Below are positions 46,304 through 57,560 of a DNA stretch of 64,000 bases, piece by piece (the first letter of the stretch is position 1; each line of letters opens with the position of its first letter). Position numbers and translations under genes: made by a program. The stretch is from Perognathus longimembris pacificus (Eukaryota; Chordata; Mammalia; Rodentia; Heteromyidae), in contig NC_063176.1 of the NCBI RefSeq assembly GCF_023159225.1, positions 7,514,963 through 7,578,962 on the forward strand. Direction: 5' to 3'. The notes below the pieces were generated by a model, which made no database searches, was not told the DNA's origin, and saw only the letters and a program-made list of their open reading frames with translations.

Positions 46304-47055
46304 AGACTTTTCTTTTTAAAAAGGAATATCCAACTATTGTTGGAATGTTCAACAACTAAAACTATAGTATGGCCATGCCAATAAATAAGGAAGGAAGTAG
46401 TAAATTTGATAAGATGTTGTCAATCAATATTGACATATATGGTATAGTGTGTAGTATAAAGTTTATAAAACAAGATCGATTTCATTCAAATGGTGTAGCA
46501 TTAAACTATGGGATAACCAAATCCAATTATATATTGTTAAAAAAGGCTCTCTGATTTGTTATAGTATAAGACTATGTGAGCAGAAGAACGGAAATAAAAT
46601 ATAGAATAAACTGCCAATTACCTATGCAATATCCAATCTCTCCCATTTTTTCTCTCCCTTCACTCTTCTATCTCCCTCTCTTTCCTTCAAACACAACCCG
46701 ATTTTTGTTCAGATTTTACTGCAATGTAAATAAAAACATTTGTCAGCTCAAAGGAAGCTTCTATGAGTGTCAGTACTAAATAAACTGAAATCTCTGGGTT
46801 GGAATTTGGAAAAAGCTCTCTATATGGAATTGATTGTGTTGGCTACCATTTTCTTTTTTTCCCTTAGACTCTCTCAAGGGAATGAACAATGAGTCTGTAT
46901 TGGCTGCATTATAGCTACAAGAGTATCTAAAATGTGGAAGCTATGATGTAATGTTTGAAGAGACAAAACGAACCAAGGATTATGATCAATTGTATATGAC
47001 CTGAAACAATACATTGTAAGGTCCAGTTTCATGAGAGAAAAATTAATTTCAATTT
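46304..47055. other. Unique AT-rich DNA, nothing recognised
   Basis: No feature was recognised. Confidence 0.4.
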
Positions 47056-47223
47056 TTTTCTAGTCCTGGGGATTGAACTCTGGGAATGAGCACTGTCCCT
47101 GGCTTTCCTTTGAGCCACAGTGCCATTTCTGACTTTTCCTTTTTATGTGGCGCTCAGGAAATGAAACCAGGGCTTTATGCATGCTTGGCAAGCACTCTAC
47201 TCCTAAGACACATTCCCAGCTCC
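47056..47223 (-). mobile_element. SINE A copy with internal deletion
   Basis: 'agtcctggggattgaactct', then the 'ctcaaggctagcactctac' block is missing so that 'ctttcctttgagccacagtg' is joined directly. The left monomer is complete to 'cattcccagctc'. Imperfect flanking words (about 47043 and 47224) may be the target duplication. Confidence 0.82.
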
Positions 47224-47476
47224 TAATTCCAGTTTTATTTAAGCTACTCTTATGTGAATCAGTTTCCAACATACATTATGGAAGTTAAAACTACAGATAA
47301 ATCAGAGTTTTAAAAACATTGTACACAATACAGTGGCTTAGAGAACACAATCCACAAATATTGACTTGAAATGTGAATCAATAATAAAACAGTGAATGAA
47401 GTACTTCAGTTTACTAAAATGCTAATAAAAGTAGGTAAAAATCTGAAACCAAACATGATGTTTGTTGTAAGCATTG

Positions 47477-47478
<2 letters not shown>

Positions 47479-47512
<34 letters not shown>
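47479..47512. repeat. (GT)n microsatellite
   Basis: Pure GT run of about 17 units; no SINE adjoins. Confidence 0.97.
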
Positions 47513-47513
<1 letters not shown>

Positions 47514-47639
47514 GTATGTGTTTAAGTAATAAAAGTGGAAATGGTTGGGGCAATACATTTTAAAATATTTTGTTAGTTATTATTTTTTAAATGGCTAAAC
47601 ATTAAATTTAGATTCCTGTTGTGTCATTATGCCATAGTA

Positions 47640-48420
47640 GGTTGCTTTGGAAGGAAAAGCAAACTATTAATTTGCGATTGCTTATGAAGGCAACTTCCCA
47701 GAGATAGAGCAACATTTAAACTCTACAACAACAGTGAAACTTGAATTCCTATTTTTAAACTTTAGGAATCAAGGTCCTTAATCTTCCTTATTTCAACCCT
47801 TCCTGTTTAAACTATGCCATGTTTGCAGGGCTGAAACCTTTGGTAAATACATTGAACACATTTGAATCCTCCCTTTCTCGTGAGATGGATGTAATTTGCC
47901 GCCACTGCCTGCTCTATACTAAGGGTGTACTAGAAAGGAAGCAAGTGGAATTCAATAGCAGAGGTAGCTGATGCGCTGGATAATTTAAAGGTGCAGCCAT
48001 CTGACAGCTGATTCTTCAGTGACACCGCTTCTCCTGACAGAGGTAAAAGAAAATGCTGAAGTTGTCAGTCGGCTTCTATTTTTTATGAGCAAATTTTGTA
48101 CTTTTTGGAGCTATGGGATGGAGGTGCATTGCAGGGATGAACTTTGAGCGCCAATCTGAAAAAGCAATCCTTGCTCTCCCTTGTGATGGGCAGAACACTT
48201 GTGGAGCATTTTTCACCTGCGCATGGAACAGTGCCTCATTAAAATGGATTTATTAAACCTCCAGGGCACACTGCAGAAGAGCAATGGTCAGCTGCTACTT
48301 CATCAAGATGGAAAAACTGGGCAAAAAGGGAGCCCAAATGATTCGATGATGGGATCCCAAATTGGCAGACTTTATGTGCTTGGTGCTCTGATTTTATAAG
48401 TGGGGTCAGCTCACGCACAC
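47640..48420. promoter_or_regulatory. Enhancer-like island, the strongest candidate
   Basis: About 780 bp free of repeats, mixed GC content, no convincing coding frame. Motif-dense: 'ctattaatttgc', an E-box pair with a TGACAG word (CATCTGACAGCTGATTC near 47998), 'gagatggatgtaatttgccg', 'tttttatgagcaaattttg', 'cctcattaaaatggatttat'. The complexity contrasts with the AT-rich surroundings. Known developmental enhancers have this texture; homology was not tested, so the role is inferred. Confidence 0.5.
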
Positions 48421-48425
48421 AGTGT

Positions 48426-48484
48426 CCTTATGTTTTAAACACCACCTTATGTTTTAAACACGCTTATTGGCGTTTAAAACATAA
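48426..48484. repeat. Triple TTATGTTTTAAAC motif: tandem plus inverted
   Basis: CCTTATGTTTTAAACAC occurs at 48426-48442 and 48445-48461. The second copy is followed by the inverted arm GTTTAAAACATAA at 48472-48484. This gives a 13-bp perfect hairpin with a 12-base loop that holds a reversed CCAAT-type word (ATTGG). Confidence 0.92.
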
Positions 48485-50260
48485 AATGCTATGCAAGGTC
48501 TATCTTAACACTGCTATCACTGACGTTTTGGGCTAGATGATTGTTCGTTGTATGATGGTATTGGAGGACTCCCGTGTGGTTTACCACAGAGCGTTCTTAG
48601 CCTGTGTATACAGATGCCTGCAGGATCCCTCCATTTTGATCACCAAAAAATGTGTTTAGACATAACCAAACATCCTAGGGGGAAAACCATGCCCATTTTC
48701 CTTCCACTAAAAGTTCCTAAAAGGAAAGCTAAAAAGGAATTTAAATCATGTCTGGACTCTAAAACTGGCACTGCATAGGCAAATACAACCGCACAAATAC
48801 AATATCCAAAGGTGGGATGCAAAGGGAAGATTGATGTCCATCCCCAAGAAGAATATGGGAATATGGGCAGTATCACTAATGCCATGAGGAAGGCAGCAGT
48901 GGTTTAGTGTGGGTGATCCGTTCCTTTATCCCACGTGGACGGGAGTTGGAGAAAGACAGGTGAGGTCTCAGCGCCTCACTCAGATAGGAGTACGGCAGGA
49001 CAGAGGGTGAGTACCTGTGTTGTGACCTGCCGTGTTGTAGAGTGAGTGAATGACAGTCAGATGACAGCTTTTCTGTCCGGGCTAGACTCACGGGATGATA
49101 GGGTTTGAGGCTGAATGCGTTCCACAGGGGCTACGGGGGGGAGGGAGGTGGTGCAGAGGCGGGAAAGGCATCGATGAAGAACAGTGAGGGCACGAGTGAC
49201 TATCAATTAGGGCTTCATCCCCTTTGCATATAAACTATATGTTGCCAGATACTAATTTATTCCCTCCCCCAAGCCTATGTTAAATCAATTCCTGAGCTAT
49301 AATTACTGAGAGAAGTGATAATTTCAGATATTTAAATGTCATTTAACAATTTCTAAGTAGCAATAGTGAGAGCTTCGTTGTCATCGATCTTATCATCTAC
49401 TTTCTGAAAGCAAAGCTTCCCATAGAGGCAGGAAATTCTTTCCATTCTCTATAGTTGAGACTTTTTGCAAAAAAAAAAAAAAAAAATTAAGGTTACTTTT
49501 TCCATGCTAAAACCACAGCTTAGACTTTCTATGGAGGAATGGGGATTCTTAAAAGAGCCTCTTATTCGTTAATCCCTCTATGAATTGATTCAATAAGAAA
49601 AAAAAATCACCAATAGGTATGGGCATCTGTGGATTTTAGGTTCATAATATGGGACATGCAAATGTAAATCAAGGTGGCTGTTGCACTGAAGTAGATCAAA
49701 GACTGTTGACAATTGGCTAATTGGTTGTTTGGATATAAATATGTAGCTCTTCCCAATTGAACAGGTAGCCTTGACAGACAGGGCACTTCACCAAAAACTT
49801 GAAGAATCATTGTTGTTTCACTGGAGGACACTGATGTTCAGATGTAACAATCTGAGTTGGTGAGGGACTACAGACTTGTGAAAGACAGTAATAATCAAAG
49901 GACAGGAAAGTAGTTGTCCTGTGCAAAAAGAGCAAAGCAACAAGGCATGTATTGGAATACCTGCTTTTACTATGTTGTAATATAGGTTTTCCACAGAAGA
50001 CTCTTTAATCAACAGAAGGATTTGGCTGGGATCATGCAGTAGGAATATCACTCTGCAGGTGTTGTAGAAGATTTATTAAATGTGAGAGAGATTAGTGACA
50101 GTGAGACCAACAGAGACTGATTAAGGGCAATTGCAATCGTCTGTATGACAAATGACAATGGCTTGACCTGAAGCAGTGACAATGGAAAAGAGTGAAGAGA
50201 ATTGGGAATTGGTCTGTAATACATTTAGGTAATAGAATAAATTCATTGGGCTATTGGATT
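48485..50260. other. Unique DNA, GC-richer in 48.9-49.2 kb
   Basis: No repeat recognised over about 1.8 kb. The part from 48540 to 48780 is also complex and could extend the regulatory island. Short open frames (76-81 codons) have no domain. An A run lies at 49469-49486. Confidence 0.4.
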
Positions 50261-50261
50261 G

Positions 50262-50360
50262 ATTTTATATATATAATATAAAATATTATATGTATAATAT
50301 AAAATAAGAAACACACATATGTGAGTATGTGTGTGTGTGCACGCGCATGCGTGTGTATTG
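50262..50360. repeat. AT repeat followed by alternating purine-pyrimidine tract
   Basis: TATAATATAAAAT words to about 50305, then TGTGTGTGTGCACGCGCATG and further TG at 50328-50357, an unbroken alternating tract of the kind that favours Z-DNA. Confidence 0.9.
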
Positions 50361-50747
50361 GAAGCTAAGGAATCAAGGACCAGTATGGAGGCTGCCTTGG
50401 GTCACTACAATCTACACCAGAAGGTTTTGTCAGTTGGCAGCAACCATAGCCATAAACAAACACCCTGTACCAATGTAAACAATCATCAGTAATTTGTATG
50501 TATTTTTTTGTGTTGTCTGTCACACTCCTTTCAATATTACCTTTCATTTCATTGCAACATATGCACTTTGGCTTTCTTAGTTTTCACTTGAAGAATCGAT
50601 GTTTTTTGGTTAGGGACCAACTGAATTTATAAAACTAGGAAAATATAGATGTTTTTAAGTTATGGGAAGTGAAAGGAAAAAAATGGTTGGTATTGAAGAA
50701 GATAAAAGAGATTTTGAGTTGAGAAAAAATAGGCATGGAGGAAAACA

Positions 50748-50818
50748 AATGTGTGTGTGTGTGTCTGTGTGTGTGTAAGATAGATAGATACATAGACACA
50801 TAGATACATAGATAGATT
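50748..50818. repeat. (TG)n/(GATA)n compound microsatellite
   Basis: TG units, then GATA, CATA and GACA units. Confidence 0.93.
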
Positions 50819-50979
50819 GTACATAGATGAGTTTGGAAGTGAAGGAAAGGAAATGGGTTGATCATAACTCAGTCTTCACATTCTCAGAGGAGCATGAAGC
50901 AAATAAATTGCTAGGATTTTGAGAAACAGATCGAGGGAGCTCACGCGTGCAGTAGGGCTTAGACATCTAGTAGTGCTCA

Positions 50980-51125
50980 GAATAATTAAAGACGCAATGT
51001 TAACTTTATTTCTTCATCACAAAATCTTGAGAGATAAACATTATATCCACTTTATTGAGGAAAAAAGTGAAACTAAGAAATCAGAGTGCCTTAGAGAAGG
51101 CCAGATTTTAAATGACAGAAACCAT
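50980..51125 (+). mobile_element. MIR relic
   Basis: 'cattatatccactttattga', 'ggaaaaaagtgaaactaag', 'cttagagaaggccagatttt' follow the MIR core order. Confidence 0.5.
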
Positions 51126-51704
51126 GTGTTTTTTATTTTATTTTCACTGTATATTAAGTGAAAGAATGCTAAATAAGAATTAGTAATTATTTCAAGCCAT
51201 TGGCCACTGTCTCTAAACAGATTGAAAGAGTGGATGAAACAGACAGAGCTTTTGAAGGAAATAGAATATATGAGTGTCAAGGACAAGAGTAATTAAACTT
51301 CACTGAATAATACAATTGGTGTATTTGGAACACTGCCCCAGAGTGAGTAATGAATAGAAATCTCTAGCCACAATTTGGTATTGGGAAATTAAGATTATAA
51401 AGATGAAGAATCTGCAAATTATAGAGAGTCCTAATGTGCAGTCTTAGGAGCCCTTTCCTTAAAGTAAATGTGAATCATGTTATATTTCAGAGGTCAGGGA
51501 ATCTTGATATTTGGGACATCAGTTGAGTTGATCAGGTAAACCAAAACTGAAAGGGACTTAATAATGGAGGATTTTGGCAAAGAAAAGGTTGACTCTCATA
51601 AATGAAGAATCCGAGAGCTAAGGACACAAATCCACAACTGAGAACTGAGGAAGTCAAGAATGCTAGAGAAGAGGGGATGATTATGTTTTTTTTTTCTTTG
51701 TGAA
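51126..51704. other. Unique AT-rich DNA, nothing recognised
   Basis: No feature was recognised. Confidence 0.4.
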
Positions 51705-52250
51705 ATATATTTTTATTATCTTTAGGTGTTTGCACAAAGTGTTACCATTTAATAAAGCAGTTTATGAATGCACATGATCAGTGTCACTCTTCAACATTCT
51801 TGTATTTCTCAACTTACTCCTTCCCTCACTTTTCTTAATTTTGTAGCATATACATTGAATTTTGATTTGTTCATTTATTATTTTTTTTAATTTAATTTAA
51901 TTTTTGGCTAGTCCTGAGGCTTGAACTCTTGGGCCTTTGCACTGTCCCTGAACTCTTTTGTTCAGGGCTAGCGCTCTCCCACTTGAGCTACAGCCCCACT
52001 TCCAGCTTTTATCTGAATAGTTTATTGGAGATAAGAGTCTCATGGACTTTCCTTCCCAGGCTGGCTCTGAACCACGATCTTCATATCTCATCCTCCTGAG
52101 TAGCTAGGATTATAGGCATGGGCCACAGTTACCTGGCCACGTAGAATTTTTTCTCCTTGCATTCTCTCTCCTTCTCTTCATTGATGCTATGCCACCTCCT
52201 TCAAATACTGATTTCCTGGTGTTTATTTTGTGGTCCAGTTCGTTATTTAC
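51705..52250 (-). mobile_element. Older LINE-1 3' region split by a SINE B
   Basis: Left part: 'tatctttaggtgtttgcaca', 'agcagtttatgaatgcacat', 'tcttaattttgtagcatata'. After the inserted SINE (51902-52138) the L1 wording resumes: 'cctggtgtttattttgtggt', matching the order at 23605-23640. Confidence 0.65.
51902..52138 (-). mobile_element. SINE B nested in old L1
   Basis: 'ggctagtcctgaggcttgaa', 'gctagcgctctcccacttga', linker 'agtttattggagataagagt', 'ctcatcctcctgagtagcta', 'ataggcatgggccacag'. The insertion postdates the old L1. Confidence 0.88.
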
Positions 52251-53069
52251 GAACCAACTTTGTCCTACTTAATCTTTTGTTAAGCTACTACAGAGTTAAG
52301 CTTGTTTTCAATCTCCTAATAACTCTTATATAAAGCAGAAACAATTGTTTTCACCAACAGGTAATACCTAGGTCTATGTATTTTACACCCAGTGACAGTG
52401 ACTAGAGCAGGAAGGCTCAATTGTGAGGAATACTCAAAAATCTTTTCATTCTGAAGTCTTGCCATGTACCCTATCCTCACTGATCTTAAAGTACAGAATA
52501 AGTGAAGAGACAAATCTTGCTCAATTTATGGCACTGCGTATTTAATGAAAATCTATTTTTAAGTCAGATACATCAAGTCTCAATGTCCCATGGATAACCG
52601 GAGTAATACAGGGAATTTGCGCAGCACCAAATTATTGGGAGAGAATAAAGCCTTTGTACTTTTCATTGCAGTATTTCCTAATTTTAGAAAAGAAGATAAT
52701 TTCTCTACAAGGTGTCCAGGATCTAAAATGATATTTTTATTCATTAAACAGAGTAAAAAAATAAGAATTCTAAAATGAATAATGCAAGTATTTTACAGTG
52801 AATCTGGAGAGAGCTTCCTGCACACAGAAGAAGAGGCAGGAGAGTGTCTCTCATGAAGCCGGCTGCCTCGGACCAGAAAGTCCCTCCTGCTGTGTGCTAC
52901 TGTGTCAGGGCTGGCACACATAACTTTAACATAGTTATGCTTTCATTATCATCATCTGCCAGTCCCTTCTGGAAGTTAGCTCCTGCCAGAATCACTCATA
53001 TTAACACTCATAATGTAAACTAGGACATCACCAATTATTTTGGCAAGTGCCCCTTATAATAGGAGGAAA

Positions 53070-53071
<2 letters not shown>
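52251..53071. other. Unique DNA
   Basis: No repeat recognised. 52800-53040 is complex and moderately GC-rich ('atcatcatctgccagtccct', 'caccaattattttggcaag') and could be a weak regulatory candidate. Confidence 0.35.
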
Positions 53072-53109
<38 letters not shown>

Positions 53110-53175
53110 CTTTCTTACCAGAGATCTTCAGATGTCAGTGATAGGATTACTAGAGTGAGCCATATGTGCTTGGGT
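53072..53175 (-). mobile_element. SINE B remnant led by a (GT)n microsatellite
   Basis: GT run at 53072-53108 directly joined to the Alu/B1-like half only ('agatcttcagatgtcagtga', 'taggattactagagtgagcc'). The Geo-like half is gone; the GT run stands where the linker would be. Confidence 0.75.
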
Positions 53176-53202
53176 GAAAGTTTTATTTTTAATCAGAAAA
53201 TG

Positions 53203-53400
53203 CAACCACAGTACTTAGAAGACAATATGCTGTAAAACAACTGTACAACTTAAGGGTGGGGGGGGAGTTGGGGAAGGGGGAAGGTGGGAGAAAAATGAGG
53301 GAGAAGGTAACAAGTTTGGTAAGAAATGTACTCGCTGCCTTACGTATGAAACTGTAACCCCTCTGTATATCACATTGAGAATAATATAAATAAATAAATG
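53203..53400 (+). mobile_element. 5'-truncated LINE-1 3' end
   Basis: 'ctgtacaacttaagggtggg', a G run and polypurine tract (53255-53310), 'ggtaacaagtttggtaagaa', 'tgtaacccctctgtatatca', then an AAAT tail. Confidence 0.88.
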
Positions 53401-53559
53401 TAAAATATTCATAGCCTCCTTTCTTGGGCAAAGAGCTTCTTAATCTCCAATATATTACCAAAATTCAAATGTATGCTTTTCTGGTTCATTTTGTTTTTTA
53501 GATTTGTTCTTTGCCTTTTTGTTTCATTGATGGACTGATGCTTTAACATGGTTTTTCAT

Positions 53560-53602
53560 ATATATATATATGTATATATATATACACGTGTATATATATA
53601 TT
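53560..53602. repeat. (TA)n with a central CACGTG
   Basis: TATATATATG and TATATACACGTGTATATATA make a self-complementary TA-rich tract. Confidence 0.93.
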
Positions 53603-53819
53603 TGTTTGCTCTAATGAACTAGTTATATCATCATTCTTGGAAATGGTGATCATTCAGATTTTGTCTAATTCCTTTTAGTTACTAATGGCCAAATTGGATA
53701 AAAACAAAGCAAGTTGGGAAATTAATGCAAATAAGGTTAAGTGTAGAGATTTACACATTTCTTACATCTTTTCAAAATGCAAGGGAGTAAAAGTCTATAC
53801 CTTGAGTTGTTAAGTACAT

Positions 53820-54568
53820 TAAATGGATTTTAAAGTTATCTTTAAGAAGTTGTACAAAGAAACTGTCACTTATCAAAGCCGTTTATGAATACAATGAATC
53901 TTGATCAGTGTCACTCCTTTCACCATTCTTTTTTTTTCAAATTTTTATTATCAAACTGATGTACAGAGAGGTTACAGTTTCATACATTAGGCATTGGATA
54001 CATTTCTTGTACTGTTTGTTACCTCATCCCTCATTCCCCTCCCTCCTCCCCCTTTCCCTTTCCCCCCATGAGGTGTTCAATTCACTTACACCAAACAGTT
54101 TTTCAAGTATTGCTTGTGTAGTTGTTTTTCTATTTTTACCCTGTGTCTCTCAATTTTGGTATTCCCTTTCAATTTCCTAGTTCTAATACCAGTATACATG
54201 GTTTCCAATATACTCAGATAAGATTACAGACATTCTTATGCATCCCTCTTAACCTGCTTCTTCCATTACTCTTCTTAATTCTGTAAGATAACAGATGCTG
54301 ATGAGGATATAGCCAAAAGGGAAAGCAAATACACTGTTGGTGGGAATGTAAACTTTTTCAGCCACTCTGGGAAGTCATATGGAGGTTTCCGAAAAACATA
54401 AACCTAGAATTACTCTATGATTCAACAATTACAATCTTGGTCATTTATACAAAAGATTATAAACTAGGATGCTGAATAGCTACCAGCACACCCATGTTCA
54501 TTGCAGCACTGTTCACCATAGACAGGTATCGAATAGGCCCAGATGCCCCTCAATGGACAAATGAATCA

Positions 54569-54601
<33 letters not shown>
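53820..54601 (-). mobile_element. Old LINE-1 with inverted 5' part, interrupted by a younger L1
   Basis: Old 3' UTR on the minus strand at 53820-53930 ('cgtttatgaatacaatgaat', 'cttgatcagtgtcactcct') resumes at about 54232-54283 ('cttaattctgtaag'). The plus strand then reads as late ORF2 at 54285-54570: 'cactgttggtgggaatgtaa', 'gccactctgggaagtcatat', 'cccatgttcattgcagcact'. This places an inverted 5' segment next to the 3' segment. A TG run closes it (54571-54601). Confidence 0.65.
53935..54231 (-). mobile_element. Younger LINE-1 3' end nested in the old L1
   Basis: 'ttttattatcaaactgatgt', the CT-rich complement of the polypurine tract (54030-54068), 'cttacaccaaacagtttttc', 'ccctgtgtctctcaattttg', ending 'actcagataagattacaga'. 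Short flanking words ('cattctt' on both sides) suggest the target duplication. Confidence 0.87.
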
Positions 54602-54603
<2 letters not shown>

Positions 54604-56348
54604 CAGAATGAACCCATGCCTGTTCTAGTCACACTGAACACAGAAGGTCACCCTGCTTTGGTATCTTTTAATTCTAAACTCCTTTATATTTTACAGTGAT
54701 CTACCTATCACATATGTCCATTAAACTGTTCCTGTTGTGACCGAAGATTGCTTGAACTAGTCATCATTGATACTACTACCTTTTCCTAAGATGGAAGTCT
54801 TAGGAATGTTATTTTCCATGTAGAAATCACTTTATAGAAATTTGATTATCCTTTAGAATACTAATTCTAATTTGCATATAAAGCTTCTTTAAAAATAATA
54901 TTTATGTATTTCATTTTTTGTAATTGAACATATTATTCTGCCTTTCATCTAGTTGTAGAAATATATGAGGTCATTTTCCCAATCCTGTATAATTTCTGAA
55001 ACACTTTGGGTCTTTTCTCTCAGAACTGATTCAAATTCATTGAAGAGTTATAAGGAAGGAAATACTTAGTTTTGAAAAGATATTTCATGGAATTTTAGAA
55101 CTTTAGAATTTAAGAATTGCTGTTAAATATTTTGGTTAACTAGCTCACTTTGTGTAAGTAATCGAAGATCTGAAAAGGTAAAACTGTCAAGCAGTACCTG
55201 GTTATACCCAAAAGATTTTCTTAAAGACCAAAAGAAGTACTTTTCAAAACATATTCTTACCCCCCTTAAAAAATAGATAAGTCAGGGGCCTCAGCTGGAT
55301 TTCAAACTTAGTAGGCTTCCCTAATTGTCTCTGCCAAAGCCATTTAAATTTGTTGAGGTTTGACAGTCTCATTAGTGCGATAGATATGTAATGATTTGCT
55401 TTTTGCTATGACAGAGGAGTTGTAATATAAAAGAGGACTAAGAATTAAAAGAAAGGAAAATACATTGGGACCCTAGAATCTGAGCAGAAAAGAATATAGG
55501 ATTAATGTCAACAAGGTTAGCAGGAGATATACAATATTTGTCCCCCTCTCTTATAACCAAATATTGTTACACAAATAAATTTATTGGCAAGGCCAACATC
55601 CAATTTAGAACCTACAGTAACATAATGGAGCCAAAAGATGAAAATAACCAAACAAAAAAGATTTTTTGAGGGCATTTAGAAGTACTAGAGGTGGTTAGGA
55701 ATTAAAAATGAAAGAGAATAAAAGTGGTTACTACCGTCGCATATATGGTCACACTAAAGCTTCTAGGGATTAGCACATCAGAAAAACCTCAGCAACTCTC
55801 ACCATAGGGAATCCCAACAATTCTCACAATGGCCATAAACTCCCCATAGCTTTTGCGTGGGAGGCCCTCTTAATATTTGTTTGCAGGGACGCTGGTGATT
55901 TGCTCCACGGAGGAGACTGACATCGTTTGTCACTTGGAGGACAAATGGTCATCAGGACTACAAACTCCTTAGAGAGGGAAAAGCTGCTGAGCCCCATCTC
56001 CATTTATTGTAAGGAATTGCTGCTCCTGTGCTAGCTTGGGATCAAGATCACCCTAATCAACTGGCAATATGCCAGACTCCGGAACTGAGACCAGTTTATG
56101 AGCAGGTGGAATACAAAAGTCACTACTGTAGCAGTCATGTTTGTACCATGGACTCTGAAATAGAAGTTTCTATGCAAGTACCTGGCATATGGGCTCGGAA
56201 TCCACAGCTTCTCTTTTCATGCCCATATCTTGGACACTAGAGTCATTGCTGCTACAAAATAGGCTTCTCTCATTTAAGAGAACTTCCATGAGACTTTCTG
56301 AAGATTTTCAACAGAAACTTTCCAGGCCAGAGGAGAGTAGAGTGATAG

Positions 56349-56352
<4 letters not shown>
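54602..56352. other. About 1.75 kb of unique AT-rich DNA
   Basis: No clear repeat or gene. The 55.8-56.3 kb part is less AT-rich and contains a 70-codon frame without a domain; an unrecognised old LTR cannot be excluded. Confidence 0.4.

Positions 56353-56415
<63 letters not shown>
56353..56415. repeat. (CA)n microsatellite
   Basis: Pure CA run of about 31 units immediately upstream of an L1 ORF2 fragment. Confidence 0.97.
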
Positions 56416-56416
<1 letters not shown>

Positions 56417-56429
56417 ATACCATATAGCT

Positions 56430-56790
56430 TCCCAGAAAAGAAATTAAGATAGCATTAAGAGTAAAACACTTCGAAGCAAATTTAACCAAGAAAAGACAAT
56501 GTGTTTACATTGAAAACTATAAAACATTAATGAAAGAAATTCACGAAGATACAAATTTAAAAGACCTCTTGGTGTTTGTGTATGGGAAAATATAATCTTA
56601 CAGCGTTATACACAAAGTGATCTACAAATTCAATGCCCTCCCTAGCAAACTTCGAAAGGCTTCTTTTCCATGGAGGTAGAAAAAAATAAACCCCAAATTC
56701 ATATGAAACTGCAAAAGACCCTGAAACACTGTCCAAATTCCAAAGGAAAAAAAGTAGAATAAGCTGAGCTACAGATAACCCAAGCGCATT
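56430..56790 (+). mobile_element. Old LINE-1 ORF2 fragment (post-RT region)
   Basis: Ordered plus-strand L1 words: 'agcaaatttaaccaagaaaa', 'attgaaaactataaaacatt', 'aatgaaagaaattcacgaag', 'gatctacaaattcaatgccc', 'aaattcatatgaaactgcaa', 'agaccctgaaacactgtcc'. This is the segment just after the reverse transcriptase core. Many stops and frameshifts. Confidence 0.8.
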
Positions 56791-56859
56791 TGAGATGCAT
56801 GCCATGGAGAACTCGGAAACCTAACTTTGATGAGTAGACAACAGTTTTCACAGAAAGTC

Positions 56860-57560
56860 TCTTTATAGCATTTTAGCACAAGAGAGATTTGGCAGCACTA
56901 GAAAGGAGGGTGATGAAAGGTGGGGGCTGGGGAAATGTTTCAAAGTATTCTTGTGTCTTGTTTCATGAAAGAAAGCACTGTTCATCACACCCAGCGAAGC
57001 ACTTTTAATTAGGAGCCTGTAAGTCTTCAATATTTAGCAATCAATGAAGCATTCCAAATCACATTTAGTTATAAATAAACAGAACCTTGTCAGGCTTTGC
57101 ATTCTCTCAGTTGAGCCAATCCTAATCAAGATTATCCTTTAGATATTGCAGCTTATATCTAAGGCAGAGAATATCGATTTTGCTGCATTTTAATTCAGAG
57201 TTGTTTCCAGTTTTACCCACTTACACATCCTCTCCAAAATGAAGAACTCTGTCCTAATACAGAGAATCTGATCATTTGATTTACTAGTTCCCCAAAGTGC
57301 ACACACAGAAAAAGAAACAGGAGATAAGCTACTTCATGCTATGATCAAGAAGCATTTGCATCATATTTAAGGCTGCCAACTGTTACTGATTCAAGAGATG
57401 CTCAAAGTATTCTTCAGCTATCGAAAAGGCTAGCATGTCATTAAAAGGTGAGATTTGTTCAAGTCATCCATCTTCCATTGGTACTCAAATTAATTACTGA
57501 TCCTCTAAGCCTGACTTGTAAGTTCTAAGTGCCTTCGGAGTTGCTTAAAGACAATAAGAA
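56860..57560. promoter_or_regulatory. Enhancer-like island (candidate conserved noncoding element)
   Basis: About 700 bp without repeats, with many transcription-factor-like words: 'cacttttaattaggagcctg', 'agttataaataaacag', 'ccaatcctaatcaagattat', 'gcattttaattcagag', 'aagcatttgcatcat', 'caaattaattactgatcc' (57487). No coding frame. Inferred from texture only. Confidence 0.42.

Noticed and set aside
48199..48399. 66-codon frame as a coding exon
   Set aside because: No splice-site context or known domain; the surrounding complex sequence fits a noncoding element better.
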